A DNA stretch of 64,000 bases from Lysobacter sp. (GCA_008015835.1 SSGH01000015.1:87873-151872), one strand, 5' to 3'; numbered from the stretch's first letter, positions 20,752 through 29,301 are shown. Program-made: numbers and translations. Notes: generated by a model from the letters alone, not told the origin.

Positions 20752-21378
20752 TCAATTTTTCTTCGATTCGGCGGGCGGAACGTCGAGATCCAGCAGCACG
20801 AATTCGCCGCCGCGGCCCCATTTTTTCGATTTCGTATCGATCTTCACGCAGGGATGCCCGGCGCAATTGGCGATGTTCACCTTCCGATAGGCCTCCGCCG
20901 CTTCGGCTTCGATCGCCGCGGCCTCGGCGCGCTCCTTCGCCGATTTGTATAGCGCGTGTTGATACAGGATCAGAGCGAGGCCGCCGCACAGCAGCACGAC
21001 CAGCGAGCCGATCGCGAGCATCTGCAGTTTCCAGACCATTTTCCCCAACTTGTCCGACACCGCGGCTTGGTCCTTCTGCAGGGCTTCGCCGCTCTGCTTC
21101 AACTGCGCTGTGACCGCCTTGACCGTGGCGTCGAACTGCTGCGAACCCGGCTCGAAGGTGCGCGCGATCGCGTCCTGCATCAATTGCCGCAGTTGATCGC
21201 CCGAGCGATTGACGCTCATTTGCATCAGTTCGTTAGTGCGTTCGACCGTTTGCTGCAGATACTGCGCGGCCTGGGTCTGCTGTTGGATCGACGCACTGAC
21301 GTTGCGCTCCAGCGTTTCGGCCAGCAGCGCGAACTGTTTGGTGGATTGCACCATCGCGGCGTATGCGTTCTCGTCCAT
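20752..21378 (-). CDS. coiled-coil single-span membrane protein, unknown function
   Basis: The function is not recognised. The 208 residues consist of a long, Gln-rich coiled coil (1-115), one membrane helix (about 120-140), a short Ala/Glu-rich helix (147-165), and a C-terminal globular stretch with two Cys (NCAGHPCVKID) ending in Lys. The coil contains repeated QQT/QLK helical patterns. It lies between the transglutaminase gene and a divergently transcribed calpain-like protease, inside what is normally one operon, so it appears to be part of an inserted accessory segment. Confidence 0.75.
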   Translation of the reverse strand: MDENAYAAMVQSTKQFALLAETLERNVSASIQQQTQAAQYLQQTVERTNELMQMSVNRSGDQLRQLMQDAIARTFEPGSQQFDATVKAVTAQLKQSGEALQKDQAAVSDKLGKMVWKLQMLAIGSLVVLLCGGLALILYQHALYKSAKERAEAAAIEAEAAEAYRKVNIANCAGHPCVKIDTKSKKWGRGGEFVLLDLDVPPAESKKN

Positions 21379-21649
21379 CGGTCGGCTCTCGTCGGGATGC
21401 GCGCGTCGTCGGTCATGTTACGCCAGACCTTTCGTTTTGGGCGGACGACATCGGCGACACGCGCGACCGCCGCGACCGTAGCGGTGCGGATGGCGCTTCC
21501 GGCGCGCGGCTGCGTGCGCGTGCGTCCGGCCGTCGGAACGCGGAGGACTCGCGCGAGGGAAGCCATTGACAGCCCATGGGGCCTGTGGAACCCTCCGAAC
21601 GGTGCCCGTCACGGGCCATGATGTCGCGATCGCGGCAAGGACGACGACG

Positions 21650-22747
21650 ATGACCGAGCCGAAATACACCGCGGAGAATCTGTATTCGGGCAGCGGTGCG
21701 AAGGACTTGCCCAAGGGCAAGGACATCCACCAAGACACGTTCATGGACTGCTACTACATCTCGGTGCTCGGCGCGACCGCGGATCGGCAGCCGGACCGGA
21801 TCAAGGACGCGATCAGTTACGACGCGCAAAAAGGCACGTTCACGGTCAGCCTGTACCAGGAGAAGGACGGCAAGCCCGAGAAGGTCAGCATCGAAGTCAC
21901 GCAGGCCGACATCGAAGACAACATCAAGCGCGGCGGCAGCAGCACCCTGGACAACACCGGCAAGACCACGCCGGTGTGGCCGGCGGTGATGGAAGCGGCG
22001 TTCGCCAAGATGCACGACACCAATCCCGCCGATGGTCTGAAGGAAGGCTACGACGCCATCGCGGGCGGTTGGTCGCGGCAAGCGATGTACGCGCTGACCG
22101 GCGAGAAGGGCACCGACATCGGGTTGGCCGAAGCCAAAACGGCCGGCACCGAAAAAGTCTTCGAACGCGTGCGCGACGCGATCGCCGAAGGTCGCGCCGT
22201 CACGCTGTCCACCGATCCGGAACCGGGCGCGAAGCAGGACGGCCTGAACGACAATCACGTCTACATGGTCGACCGCATCTACAAGAACAAATCCGGCGAG
22301 GTGATGGTCGAATTGCGCAACCCGTACGCGCGAAACGACTACGTCGGCGAGGGCCAGGACACCAAATCAGCGAAAGTGACCGTGAAGCTGGACGATGTGA
22401 TCGCCACCGGCGGTTTCGAGGAATTCAACATCGGCCCGGGCAAACGCCAGCCTGCGCAGAACCAAGGCGCGGCGACCGGCCAGGGCGCCGGAAACGGCGC
22501 GTCCGCCGGCGCGGCGCAGGGCACGGGCGATCCGCTGCTGGATCGGATGATCGACAACATGCGCGACCCGGCGGCGCTGAAAGAAGCGCTGAAGGCCGCC
22601 GCCGCATCGCCCGACGGCCAACAATTCCGCGAGCAAGGCGCCGTGCAGTTCGAGGCGCAGCAGACGCGGGCCAAACCCGAACCGGCGCTGCCGTCGCCGG
22701 TCGCGCCGGTCGAGCCGGAGCGGGCGGCCAGCGCTCGCGCCATGTGA
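21650..22747 (+). CDS. calpain-like (family C2) cysteine protease
   Basis: The 365-residue product has a calpain-type catalytic domain: Cys34 in TFMDCYYISVLGA, WPAVMEAAFAKMH at 110-122 and YDAIAGG with the following ALTG (the calpain WPALLEKAYAK and LSGG/LTG signatures), His203 in NDNHVYMV, and Asn224 in LRNPY. No signal peptide is seen. After about residue 245 the chain is Gly/Ala/Gln-rich, then a short helix and a Pro-rich tail. The ATG is preceded by AAGGA. A lipoprotein gene follows after 17 bases. This could be a secreted effector; the target is unknown. Confidence 0.85.
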   Translation: MTEPKYTAENLYSGSGAKDLPKGKDIHQDTFMDCYYISVLGATADRQPDRIKDAISYDAQKGTFTVSLYQEKDGKPEKVSIEVTQADIEDNIKRGGSSTLDNTGKTTPVWPAVMEAAFAKMHDTNPADGLKEGYDAIAGGWSRQAMYALTGEKGTDIGLAEAKTAGTEKVFERVRDAIAEGRAVTLSTDPEPGAKQDGLNDNHVYMVDRIYKNKSGEVMVELRNPYARNDYVGEGQDTKSAKVTVKLDDVIATGGFEEFNIGPGKRQPAQNQGAATGQGAGNGASAGAAQGTGDPLLDRMIDNMRDPAALKEALKAAAASPDGQQFREQGAVQFEAQQTRAKPEPALPSPVAPVEPERAASARAM

Positions 22748-22764
22748 GCGGAGACGCCGCACGC

Positions 22765-23418
22765 ATGTCGGCTTGCAGCCGGATCGGTCGGAAGTCGACG
22801 ACGTCGCGCTCACCAGACACGTTTCGACGCGGCTGGGCTGCGTTCTCCGCCATATTTCTGATTCCCTATTCGGCTGCGTTATCGCTCGCGTTCGGCATCG
22901 CCGGATGCGCCGCTATCGAGGACACGTCATTGAATACCGCATCCAGTTCCGCTTCTCCTTCCGACGCGTCGTCCGCGTCGTCTTCGCTGAGCCGAATCGC
23001 TCCGTTGCCGCACGCGCGCGCCGCGACCGAAGCGGCGTCGAACCAAGCGCTCGACGCTTGGCTGAGCGCTTATCTCAAAGACGAGTATCGGATCGTCGAT
23101 CGGCGTTATTTCGCGGTGGATCGCAAGGATTTCCTGTGGGTCGCGATCGCCAAATTCGTGGGCAACGCGATCGAACGGCCGCTCGGCGCCTGCGTCGAGC
23201 GACAACCGTGGCACGAGCCGGGCTACGACCTCGTGCAGGTGTGGCGCATGCCCTCGCAACCGTACCGCCGCATCGCCGTCGCCGCCGAGAACGATGGCGA
23301 CGGCAGCCGCGTGGTCGGCTATTTCGAGCTGGAGCGCGTCGAAGCGTCTCGCGGGCCGGAAGCCTTGGACGCCGAACGCGCGCCGTGTCCGGACACGGCC
23401 GGCGCGCCGAACGGTTGA
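22765..23418 (+). CDS. putative lipoprotein downstream of the calpain-like protease
   Basis: The function is not recognised. The 217-residue protein has a long basic N-terminus, a hydrophobic stretch, and a lipobox with Cys48 (GIAGC), followed by a Ser/Ala-rich linker and a globular domain containing LSAYLKDEYRIVDRRYFAVD and three more Cys. It starts 17 bases after the protease gene on the same strand, so the two are likely co-transcribed. A lipoprotein directly behind a possible effector gene fits an immunity role, but that is inference only. Confidence 0.72.
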   Translation: MSACSRIGRKSTTSRSPDTFRRGWAAFSAIFLIPYSAALSLAFGIAGCAAIEDTSLNTASSSASPSDASSASSSLSRIAPLPHARAATEAASNQALDAWLSAYLKDEYRIVDRRYFAVDRKDFLWVAIAKFVGNAIERPLGACVERQPWHEPGYDLVQVWRMPSQPYRRIAVAAENDGDGSRVVGYFELERVEASRGPEALDAERAPCPDTAGAPNG

Positions 23419-23513
23419 TCGGCAGGTTGGCAGGTCGGCCGATCTTCCGACCGACCGATCTTCTCAGCGAAACGCGCGCGGTCTCGGTCGTTTCCCGCGT
23501 TCGCGCGCGGCCG

Positions 23514-24467
23514 TCATTCCGACGGCAGCAGCGCCAAGGCTTTCAAGCAGGCGTGCCGATGCGCGTCGCCGTGCGCGGGCCCGATCGGGGCTTGTCCCGG
23601 TAAGCGCAACCGGTAGCGACGTCCGTCGCGTTCGGCCTCGTCGACCCAGCGCGCCAAACGACGAATGCGGGCTTCGTAGGGCAGGGCGTTGATCTCGTCC
23701 CAACGCAGATCGATGTCCGCGCCCTGCGGTTGTTCGTATTCGCGCACCAGCAACTCGTCGCGCCGTGCGGAGGCTTTCCACGCGATCGCGCGCCGCGCGT
23801 CGCCGCGGCGATACGCGCGCAGATGGTGCGGATCCTCGCCAGCGGGGTGCTGCCGCGCCTGCGCCTGATGCCCGGCGCCCTCGGGCAGCGGCGGCCCTTG
23901 CGGTTCGGGCGTCGGATAGACCAGGAGCGCTTGGTCCGGCCACACGTAGCTCCAGGCGATGGCGAGGCCCAGCGGTCGCGTGGTCGAAATGCGCAAACGC
24001 TCGGGCCGCAGCCAACCGCGGCGCAACGTGGGAATCGTCAGCGTCGCGTCGCCGGTGCCGTGTTCCAGCGACAGCGTGGCGCGCGCGTCGCCGCAGCGGA
24101 CCAGCAGGCCGCGGCGCGAGCGCCCGGGTTCGGCGCGCGCGTGCACGCGCAGCGACAGCGGTCTGCCCGCGGCGACGGGATCGGCGGCGACGGCGACGAC
24201 GGCCAAGCCCGACAACTGCAGATGCGCGGCGAACAGGCTGGTCAATCCGGCGCCGCCGAGCAGCAGCCCCAGCAGCAAGGCCGGATTGTTGTTGTAATTC
24301 AGCGCGCCGACCAGCATCGCCGCCAACAGCGCGGCGAAGAACGCGCCGAAGCCGGTCGGCATCACGTAGATGCGGCGCCGATCGAAACGCACCGGCAGCG
24401 ATTCCGCGGCGCGCGGCGGAATCCACCGATCGAAACGGGTTCGGATCGTGCGCGCGACGGCGTTCAT
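23514..24467 (-). CDS. DUF58 domain protein of the MoxR-transglutaminase system
   Basis: The 317-residue protein has two closely spaced membrane helices near residues 36-75 followed by a DUF58 domain. The conserved motif is AYRRGDARRAIAWKASARRD followed by REYE. DUF58 proteins resemble von Willebrand factor A folds and occur with MoxR ATPases and TgpA-like transglutaminases. The moxR gene lies 22 bases upstream. The start ATG is chosen because upstream sequence overlaps moxR in another frame. Confidence 0.9.
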   Translation of the reverse strand: MNAVARTIRTRFDRWIPPRAAESLPVRFDRRRIYVMPTGFGAFFAALLAAMLVGALNYNNNPALLLGLLLGGAGLTSLFAAHLQLSGLAVVAVAADPVAAGRPLSLRVHARAEPGRSRRGLLVRCGDARATLSLEHGTGDATLTIPTLRRGWLRPERLRISTTRPLGLAIAWSYVWPDQALLVYPTPEPQGPPLPEGAGHQAQARQHPAGEDPHHLRAYRRGDARRAIAWKASARRDELLVREYEQPQGADIDLRWDEINALPYEARIRRLARWVDEAERDGRRYRLRLPGQAPIGPAHGDAHRHACLKALALLPSE

Positions 24468-24489
24468 GCGCGTATCGCCGTTGCGCGCA

Positions 24490-25476
24490 TCAATCGACCG
24501 CGACCGCCTGCAGGATCGCGTTCGCGAGCGTCGCCGCGTCGCCGCTTTCGGCTTCGACCACCAAGCGATGCGCCGCCACCGCGACGAACAGGGCCTGCAC
24601 GTCTTCCGGTAGCGCGTGCGCGCGGCCGAGCAACAGCGCATGCGCGCGCGCGGCGCGCAGCAGCGCCAAACCCGCGCGCGGCGACAGCCCGACGCGCACG
24701 CCGGGGTGATGCCGACTGCGCGCCAGCAAGCTCTGCACGTAGTCGATCAGCGCTTCGCTGGCGTGGATTTCGCTCACGGCGCGGCGCAGGGCGCGTACGT
24801 CGTCGGCGCCCAAGACGGCGCCCGCGCGCGCGATCAGATCGCGGCGATCGGCCCCCGCCAGCAGCGCGCGTTCGGCGTCGTCGGAGGGATAGCCCAGATG
24901 CAGCCGCAGCAAAAAACGATCGAGCTGCGAGTCCGGCAGCGGATAGGTGCCGGCCAGATCCACCGGGTTCTGCGTGGCGATCACGAAGAACGGGTCGGGC
25001 AGGGCGTGCGTAGCGCCGTCGACGGTGACTTGATGCTCGGCCATGGCTTCGAGCAGCGCGCTTTGCGTGCGCGGCGGCGCGCGGTTGATCTCGTCCGCCA
25101 GCAGCACTTGCGCGAACACCGGACCGGGATGGAATTGGAAACTGCGCGCCTGCGCGTCGAACACCGAAACGCCGACGATGTCCGATGGCAGCAGATCGGA
25201 GGTGAACTGCACGCGCTGAAAGCCTAGGCCCAGCGTCGCCGCCAGAGCATGCGCCAATGTGGTCTTGCCCAAGCCCGGCAAATCTTCGATCAGCACATGC
25301 CCGTCGGAGAGCAAGGCGACGAAGGCGAGTCGCACTTCGCGCGACTTGCCCAGCACCAGACCGTTCACCTGCGACTGCGCGCGTTCCAGCGCCTGCTTCA
25401 GCGACGGATCGAGCGCGACATTGGCCGCGCGAAGGGACGCACGATCCGACGACACCTCCTGCGCGTCGTTTAGCAT
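24490..25476 (-). CDS. MoxR family AAA ATPase
   Basis: A 328-residue AAA+ ATPase of the MoxR/RavA group, thought to act as a chaperone for assembly of partner proteins. The Walker A is EDLPGLGKTTLA, Walker B is LLADEINRAPPRTQ, the sensor region is FFVIATQNPVD, and DRFLLRLHLGYP is characteristic of MoxR. It is the first gene of the minus-strand moxR-DUF58-transglutaminase group and is divergent from a glycosyltransferase gene. Confidence 0.93.
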   Translation of the reverse strand: MLNDAQEVSSDRASLRAANVALDPSLKQALERAQSQVNGLVLGKSREVRLAFVALLSDGHVLIEDLPGLGKTTLAHALAATLGLGFQRVQFTSDLLPSDIVGVSVFDAQARSFQFHPGPVFAQVLLADEINRAPPRTQSALLEAMAEHQVTVDGATHALPDPFFVIATQNPVDLAGTYPLPDSQLDRFLLRLHLGYPSDDAERALLAGADRRDLIARAGAVLGADDVRALRRAVSEIHASEALIDYVQSLLARSRHHPGVRVGLSPRAGLALLRAARAHALLLGRAHALPEDVQALFVAVAAHRLVVEAESGDAATLANAILQAVAVD

Positions 25477-25555
25477 GTGCGAAGTCCGGGGGATGGCATC
25501 ACGTCGTTCTCCTAAGCGCTCCGAAGCGCCCCGCAGTGTACGAGACTCCGACAGC

Positions 25556-27448
25556 ATGCCGCACCCGCAGTTTCCGACAGCGCGCGATCGCGCGGCCCAG
25601 CGCGGGTTCGTCGCGCTCTGGCTGGCGGTCGTGCTGTGCAAATGCGTCCTCGCGACGCGCTTGCCGCTGTTCGTCGACGAGGCGTTCTACTGGCAGGAGG
25701 GCCAACACCCGGCCTGGGCGTATTCGGACCTGCCGGGGCTCACCGCTTGGCTGGCGCGGCTGGGCGTGGAACTGGGCGGGCACGCGCCGCTGGGTCTGCG
25801 CTGGCCGTTTCTGCTGATCGCCGCCTGCGTGCCTTGGCAGGTGGTTGCGGTCGCGAGGCGCGAAGGCGCCGCGCTCGGCTTCGCGCCTTCGCAGGCTTGG
25901 GTCGCCGGGATGTTGGCGACCCTGCTGCCCTTGCTCGGCACGCTCGGTGTGTTGGCACTGCCCGATGTGCCGCTGGCGTTCGCCACGATGCTCTGTCTGG
26001 ACGCGGGCACGCGATTGCTGCGCGGCCCCAGCGCGTCGGCGGCGGCGCTGCTCGCGCTGGGCTTGGTCGTCGGCGGTTTGACCCACTACCGCTTCGCTGC
26101 GGTGATCGGTCTGGGGTTCGTCGCCCTGCTGCTGTCGGCGGAGGGGCGCCGCGCGCTGCACGACCCGCGCGTGTGGGCGGCGGTGGCGGCGGGCGCCCTG
26201 GCCTGGTGGCCGTTGCTGTCGTGGAATGTAGAGAACGCCGACGCCGGCCTGCGCTTCCAACTCGTCGACCGGCACCCGTGGGCGTTCCACCCCGAAGCCG
26301 CGGTGTTTCTCGCCGTGCAGGCGGCGATGGCGACGCCGCTGCTGTTGATCCTGCTGCTGCGCGCCGGTTTCGCGCTCTGCGGGCGCTCGACGCCGCCCGG
26401 CGCGCGCTATCTCGCGGTGTCGGGGCTGTCGGTGTGGCTGGCGTTTTTCGCGCTGGGGTTTTTCGCCGACAGCGAGCGCGTGAGTTTCCACTGGCCGTTG
26501 CCGGCGTATCTCGCGCTGTTGCCGCTCGTACCGTTCGCGCTGTCGCGCGGATCTTTGGGATGGCGGCGCGCGACCTGGGCGACGGCCGCGCTCGGCTTGA
26601 TCGTCGGGTTGGGCTACTACGCGGCGGTGTCCTCGCCCGCGCTGCGCGAACGCGCCGCGAGCAGTAAGTGGTATCCGTCGAACTTCGCCGGTTGGGACGC
26701 CTTGGCGCGCGAAGTGTCGGCGCAGCGCGCGCGGATGCCGGCCGGCGCGCGCCTGCTCGCCGACGATTTCAAGATCGGCGCGGAATTGGGCTTCGCGTTG
26801 AACGACCCGCGCATTCCGGTGCTGGATCACCCGTTGAATCATCATCACGGCCGCGCGCCGCAGTTGCGGTTATGGGGCCTGCAGCCGGCGCATCGGCGCG
26901 AACTCGGCGAGGCGCCGGTGCTGTTGATCTTCGGCGCCACCGATGTCGAGTACAAGCAGCAACTGCGTCGCTATCACGACCTGTGCGCGATGGTCGGCCC
27001 GCTGCCGCCGCCGACCGTACTCAATGTCGATCGCGGCCGGCAGCGTTTTTTGCTGTTCGCGCTGCCGCCGACGGTCGCCGAAGGCCCATGCACGGCGCCG
27101 GCGATGGCGTGGATCGACGCGCCCGACGACGGTGCGACGGTCGCGCGACGTTTCGCGGTGACGGGCTGGGCGTTCAAAGACGGGGTGGGGCTGCGGCGAG
27201 TGGAGGTGCTGGTCGACGGCCGCCCGGTCGCCGAGGCGCGTTACGGCATCGCCCGGCCCGAAGTCCCCGGGTTTTGGGCGAAATGGCGCGAAGGCGGCTC
27301 CACCGACCCGCAGCAGCCGAACGTCGGTTTCCGCGCCGACGTCGATTTGAGCGCGCGGCCGCCCGGCGCGTATCGCCTGGGCCTGCGGCTGCACGGCGAA
27401 GACGGCGCGATCGAAGATTGGCCCGAGCGCATCGTCGTGGTGCCGTAG
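25556..27448 (+). CDS. GT39/ArnT-type membrane glycosyltransferase
   Basis: The 630-residue protein resembles polyprenyl-phosphate-sugar dependent transferases of the PMT/ArnT fold: FVDEAFYWQEGQHPAWAYSD carries the first-loop acidic residues, then DLPGLTAWL and 8-10 membrane helices to about residue 370. The C-terminal 260 residues are soluble and end in an immunoglobulin-like segment (IDAPDDGATVARRFAVTGWA onward) that probably faces the periplasm. The acceptor (lipid A, lipoprotein or glycan) cannot be read. The ATG gives MPHPQFPTARD; an open upstream frame overlaps moxR. Confidence 0.82.
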   Translation: MPHPQFPTARDRAAQRGFVALWLAVVLCKCVLATRLPLFVDEAFYWQEGQHPAWAYSDLPGLTAWLARLGVELGGHAPLGLRWPFLLIAACVPWQVVAVARREGAALGFAPSQAWVAGMLATLLPLLGTLGVLALPDVPLAFATMLCLDAGTRLLRGPSASAAALLALGLVVGGLTHYRFAAVIGLGFVALLLSAEGRRALHDPRVWAAVAAGALAWWPLLSWNVENADAGLRFQLVDRHPWAFHPEAAVFLAVQAAMATPLLLILLLRAGFALCGRSTPPGARYLAVSGLSVWLAFFALGFFADSERVSFHWPLPAYLALLPLVPFALSRGSLGWRRATWATAALGLIVGLGYYAAVSSPALRERAASSKWYPSNFAGWDALAREVSAQRARMPAGARLLADDFKIGAELGFALNDPRIPVLDHPLNHHHGRAPQLRLWGLQPAHRRELGEAPVLLIFGATDVEYKQQLRRYHDLCAMVGPLPPPTVLNVDRGRQRFLLFALPPTVAEGPCTAPAMAWIDAPDDGATVARRFAVTGWAFKDGVGLRRVEVLVDGRPVAEARYGIARPEVPGFWAKWREGGSTDPQQPNVGFRADVDLSARPPGAYRLGLRLHGEDGAIEDWPERIVVVP

Positions 27449-27452
27449 AGCC

Positions 27453-27576
27453 GTAGAGCGGAGCGCAGCTCCGCTGAACACCCATCCCAAGACATGATTT
27501 GTAGAGCGAAGCGCAGCTCCGCTGAACACCCATCCGCACCGATTGAGATGTTCAGCGGAGCTGCGCTCCGCTCTAC
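27453..27576. repeat. cluster of three GTAG-headed palindromic repeats
   Basis: Copies at 27453-27480 and 27501-27528 are direct repeats differing at one base; each begins GTAGAGCG, contains AGCGCAGCT, ends CTGAACA, and is followed by the same CCCATCC. A third copy at 27549-27576 is inverted. Each unit is nearly palindromic, so copies fold singly or in pairs. They fill the gap between the convergent glycosyltransferase and maf genes and may also end transcription. The form matches the GTAG/REP elements of Stenotrophomonas and relatives. Confidence 0.85.
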
Positions 27577-27610
27577 CTGGTCTTCGAGCGGTGCGTCGTC
27601 GAACGGCGCC

Positions 27611-28234
27611 TCATGGAATCGCATAGCCCGCTTCGCGCAGCAGCCGTGCGGTGGCGATCAGCGGCAGGCCGATCAAGGCGGTCGGGTCGCGGGTCTCGAT
27701 CGCCTCGAACAATGCGATACCGAGGCCCTCGGATTTGAAACTGCCGGCGCAGTCCAGCGGCCGTTCGCGCGCGACGTAGCGTGCGATTTCGTCGGTCCTC
27801 AGCGCGCGGAACCGCACCACGGTGACGTCGAGCGCTTCGAGGCGACGGCCGTTCGGTCCGGCGAGACACAGCGCGGTGAGGAAGCGCACCGCGCGCCCCG
27901 ACATCGCGGCGAGCTGCGCCTCGGCGTTCTCGACGGCGCCGGGTTTGCCCAGTGGCCGGCCGTCGAGTTCGGCGACTTGGTCGGAGCCGATCGCCCAGGC
28001 GTTCGCTGGTCCGCCCTCCGGGCCGAGCCCATCGCGAGCGAGCGCGCCGCGAGCGAGAGCTGCCTCGGCTTTGGCTGCGGCCAGCCGCACGGCGAGGGCG
28101 TCCGGCGTTTCGCCCGGCTGCGGGGTTTCGTCGGTCTCGGGCCGCGCCACCGCGAATTCGACGCCCAGCCGAGACAGCAGTTCGCGCCGATACGGCGAAG
28201 TCGAGGCGAGAATCAGCGATGGAGCGGCGGACAT
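27611..28234 (-). CDS. Maf-type nucleotide pyrophosphatase
   Basis: Maf proteins hydrolyse non-canonical or modified nucleoside triphosphates; the YceF subgroup prefers 7-methyl-GTP. The 207 residues begin LILASTSPYRRELLSRLG, the canonical Maf N-terminus, and contain AIGSDQVAELDGRPLGKPG and CAGSFKSEGLGIALFE. SDQV (not TDTV) and the CAGSFKSEG motif favour the YceF-like subgroup. It follows a small membrane-protein gene by 10 bases and converges on a repeat cluster. Confidence 0.93.
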   Translation of the reverse strand: MSAAPSLILASTSPYRRELLSRLGVEFAVARPETDETPQPGETPDALAVRLAAAKAEAALARGALARDGLGPEGGPANAWAIGSDQVAELDGRPLGKPGAVENAEAQLAAMSGRAVRFLTALCLAGPNGRRLEALDVTVVRFRALRTDEIARYVARERPLDCAGSFKSEGLGIALFEAIETRDPTALIGLPLIATARLLREAGYAIP

Positions 28235-28244
28235 TCGACCGGGC

Positions 28245-28607
28245 TCAGGGCGCGACTGCGCGGGCCCGCTCGATCACGCTGAGCTGTTGGTCGATCCGCT
28301 GCCGGGCGGCGTCCATCGAGGCGCGCATTTCGTCCAAGCGCTGCGACGACGCGGTTTCGCCGTACTGCTGCAGCCACAACCGCTGGCGCAGCATTTCCTG
28401 CAGCGCGGTGCGCACGGTGTCGTCTTCCGCCCCAGTCGCAGCCTCGATTTCTGTGCGCGCGGTGCGCAGACGGGCTTCGAAGGCATCCGCCGCGTCGAGC
28501 AAGCGGAGCAGGGCGTCGCGGTGCCGGCGGCCGCGGCGGCGCACCCACCATGCCGCGCTCAGCGCGACGGCGACAACCGCGAAAAAGGAAAGCGTGAGAA
28601 CGGTCAC
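28245..28607 (-). CDS. small membrane-anchored coiled-coil protein, unknown
   Basis: The function is not recognised. The 120-residue version starts at GTG with a hydrophobic helix (TVLTLSFFAVVAVALSAAWW), then basic residues and an amphipathic, Ala/Arg/Glu-rich helical region likely to form a coiled coil. An ATG at 28760 would add 51 basic residues, but that start lies within the promoter of the divergent yceD operon, so the shorter form is preferred. Neither start has a clear ribosome-binding site. The maf gene follows 10 bases later. Confidence 0.5.
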   Translation of the reverse strand: MTVLTLSFFAVVAVALSAAWWVRRRGRRHRDALLRLLDAADAFEARLRTARTEIEAATGAEDDTVRTALQEMLRQRLWLQQYGETASSQRLDEMRASMDAARQRIDQQLSVIERARAVAP

Positions 28608-28731
28608 GACGGCGCATCGAATCGGGGCCGACAGTCTGCCGTGGCCTTCGGACGCCGGCAATCGGCGCACGCGCAGGCCGCGACCGCCGTCGCGAACGCG
28701 GCGAAAAGCCCATCGCGACAAGGCCTTGGGT

Positions 28732-28760
28732 TTGACACGCCTGCGGACGGCCTCTAACAT
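28732..28760 (+). promoter_or_regulatory. sigma-70 promoter of the yceD-rpmF-fab cluster
   Basis: A perfect -35 TTGACA (28732-28737) is separated by exactly 17 bases from a -10 TAACAT (28755-28760). Transcription would start about 28767, only a few bases before the yceD ATG at 28771, so the first message is almost leaderless. Confidence 0.75.
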
Positions 28761-28770
28761 TCCGCGTCTT

Positions 28771-29301
28771 ATGTCCGCTGAAGTGCCCGAAGTTTTGGAC
28801 GCTTGGCGTATGGTGGCGGCCCGGCGCAGTTTCGACGGCCGGACGCCGCTGGCTGCGATGGCCCGCCTCCGCGATCTGCTCGCTGACGACCAGGGAGAAG
28901 TCCGCTTCTCGCTGGAGTTCGGCCAGGACGCGCTGCGGGTGTCGTTCGTGGAGCTTCGGATCGACGCCGAACTGCCGCTGATCTGTCAGCGCAGTCTGCA
29001 GCGGTTCCTGTTCCCGGTGGCGTTGGTGCAGCGGCTCGGTTTGGTGCGCGCGTCCAGCGACACGATCGACGCCGACGAAGCCGCGCTGCCGCCCGGTTAC
29101 GAAGCGTTGGGCGTCGAAGACGACGGTCTGCTGCGGCCTGCGGAGTTGGTCGAGGACGAATTGATCCTCGCCGTGCCGCTGGTGCCGGTGCGGCCCGGCA
29201 GCGAGGCGTTGGAACGCGATTGGCCGGCGCAGCCGGACGAGCGCGCCGGCGCCAACCCGTTCGCGGCGTTGGCGGCGCTCAAGCGCGGCGATCCCGCGTA
29301 G
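28771..29301 (+). CDS. yceD: YceD family (DUF177) 23S rRNA accumulation protein
   Basis: The 176-residue acidic protein has the DUF177 core: VSFVELRIDAELPLICQRSL (the CQRSL region is diagnostic), IDADEAALPPGYEAL and LVEDELILAVPLVP. YceD is needed for normal 23S rRNA accumulation in E. coli and is nearly always encoded just before rpmF, as here. Its ATG sits immediately downstream of a strong promoter. Confidence 0.92.
   Translation: MSAEVPEVLDAWRMVAARRSFDGRTPLAAMARLRDLLADDQGEVRFSLEFGQDALRVSFVELRIDAELPLICQRSLQRFLFPVALVQRLGLVRASSDTIDADEAALPPGYEALGVEDDGLLRPAELVEDELILAVPLVPVRPGSEALERDWPAQPDERAGANPFAALAALKRGDPA

Noticed and set aside
22400..22747. C-terminal tail of the calpain-like protease as an XVIPCD
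   Set aside because: The tail lacks the spaced blocks of that domain; only Gln and Pro richness is shared.
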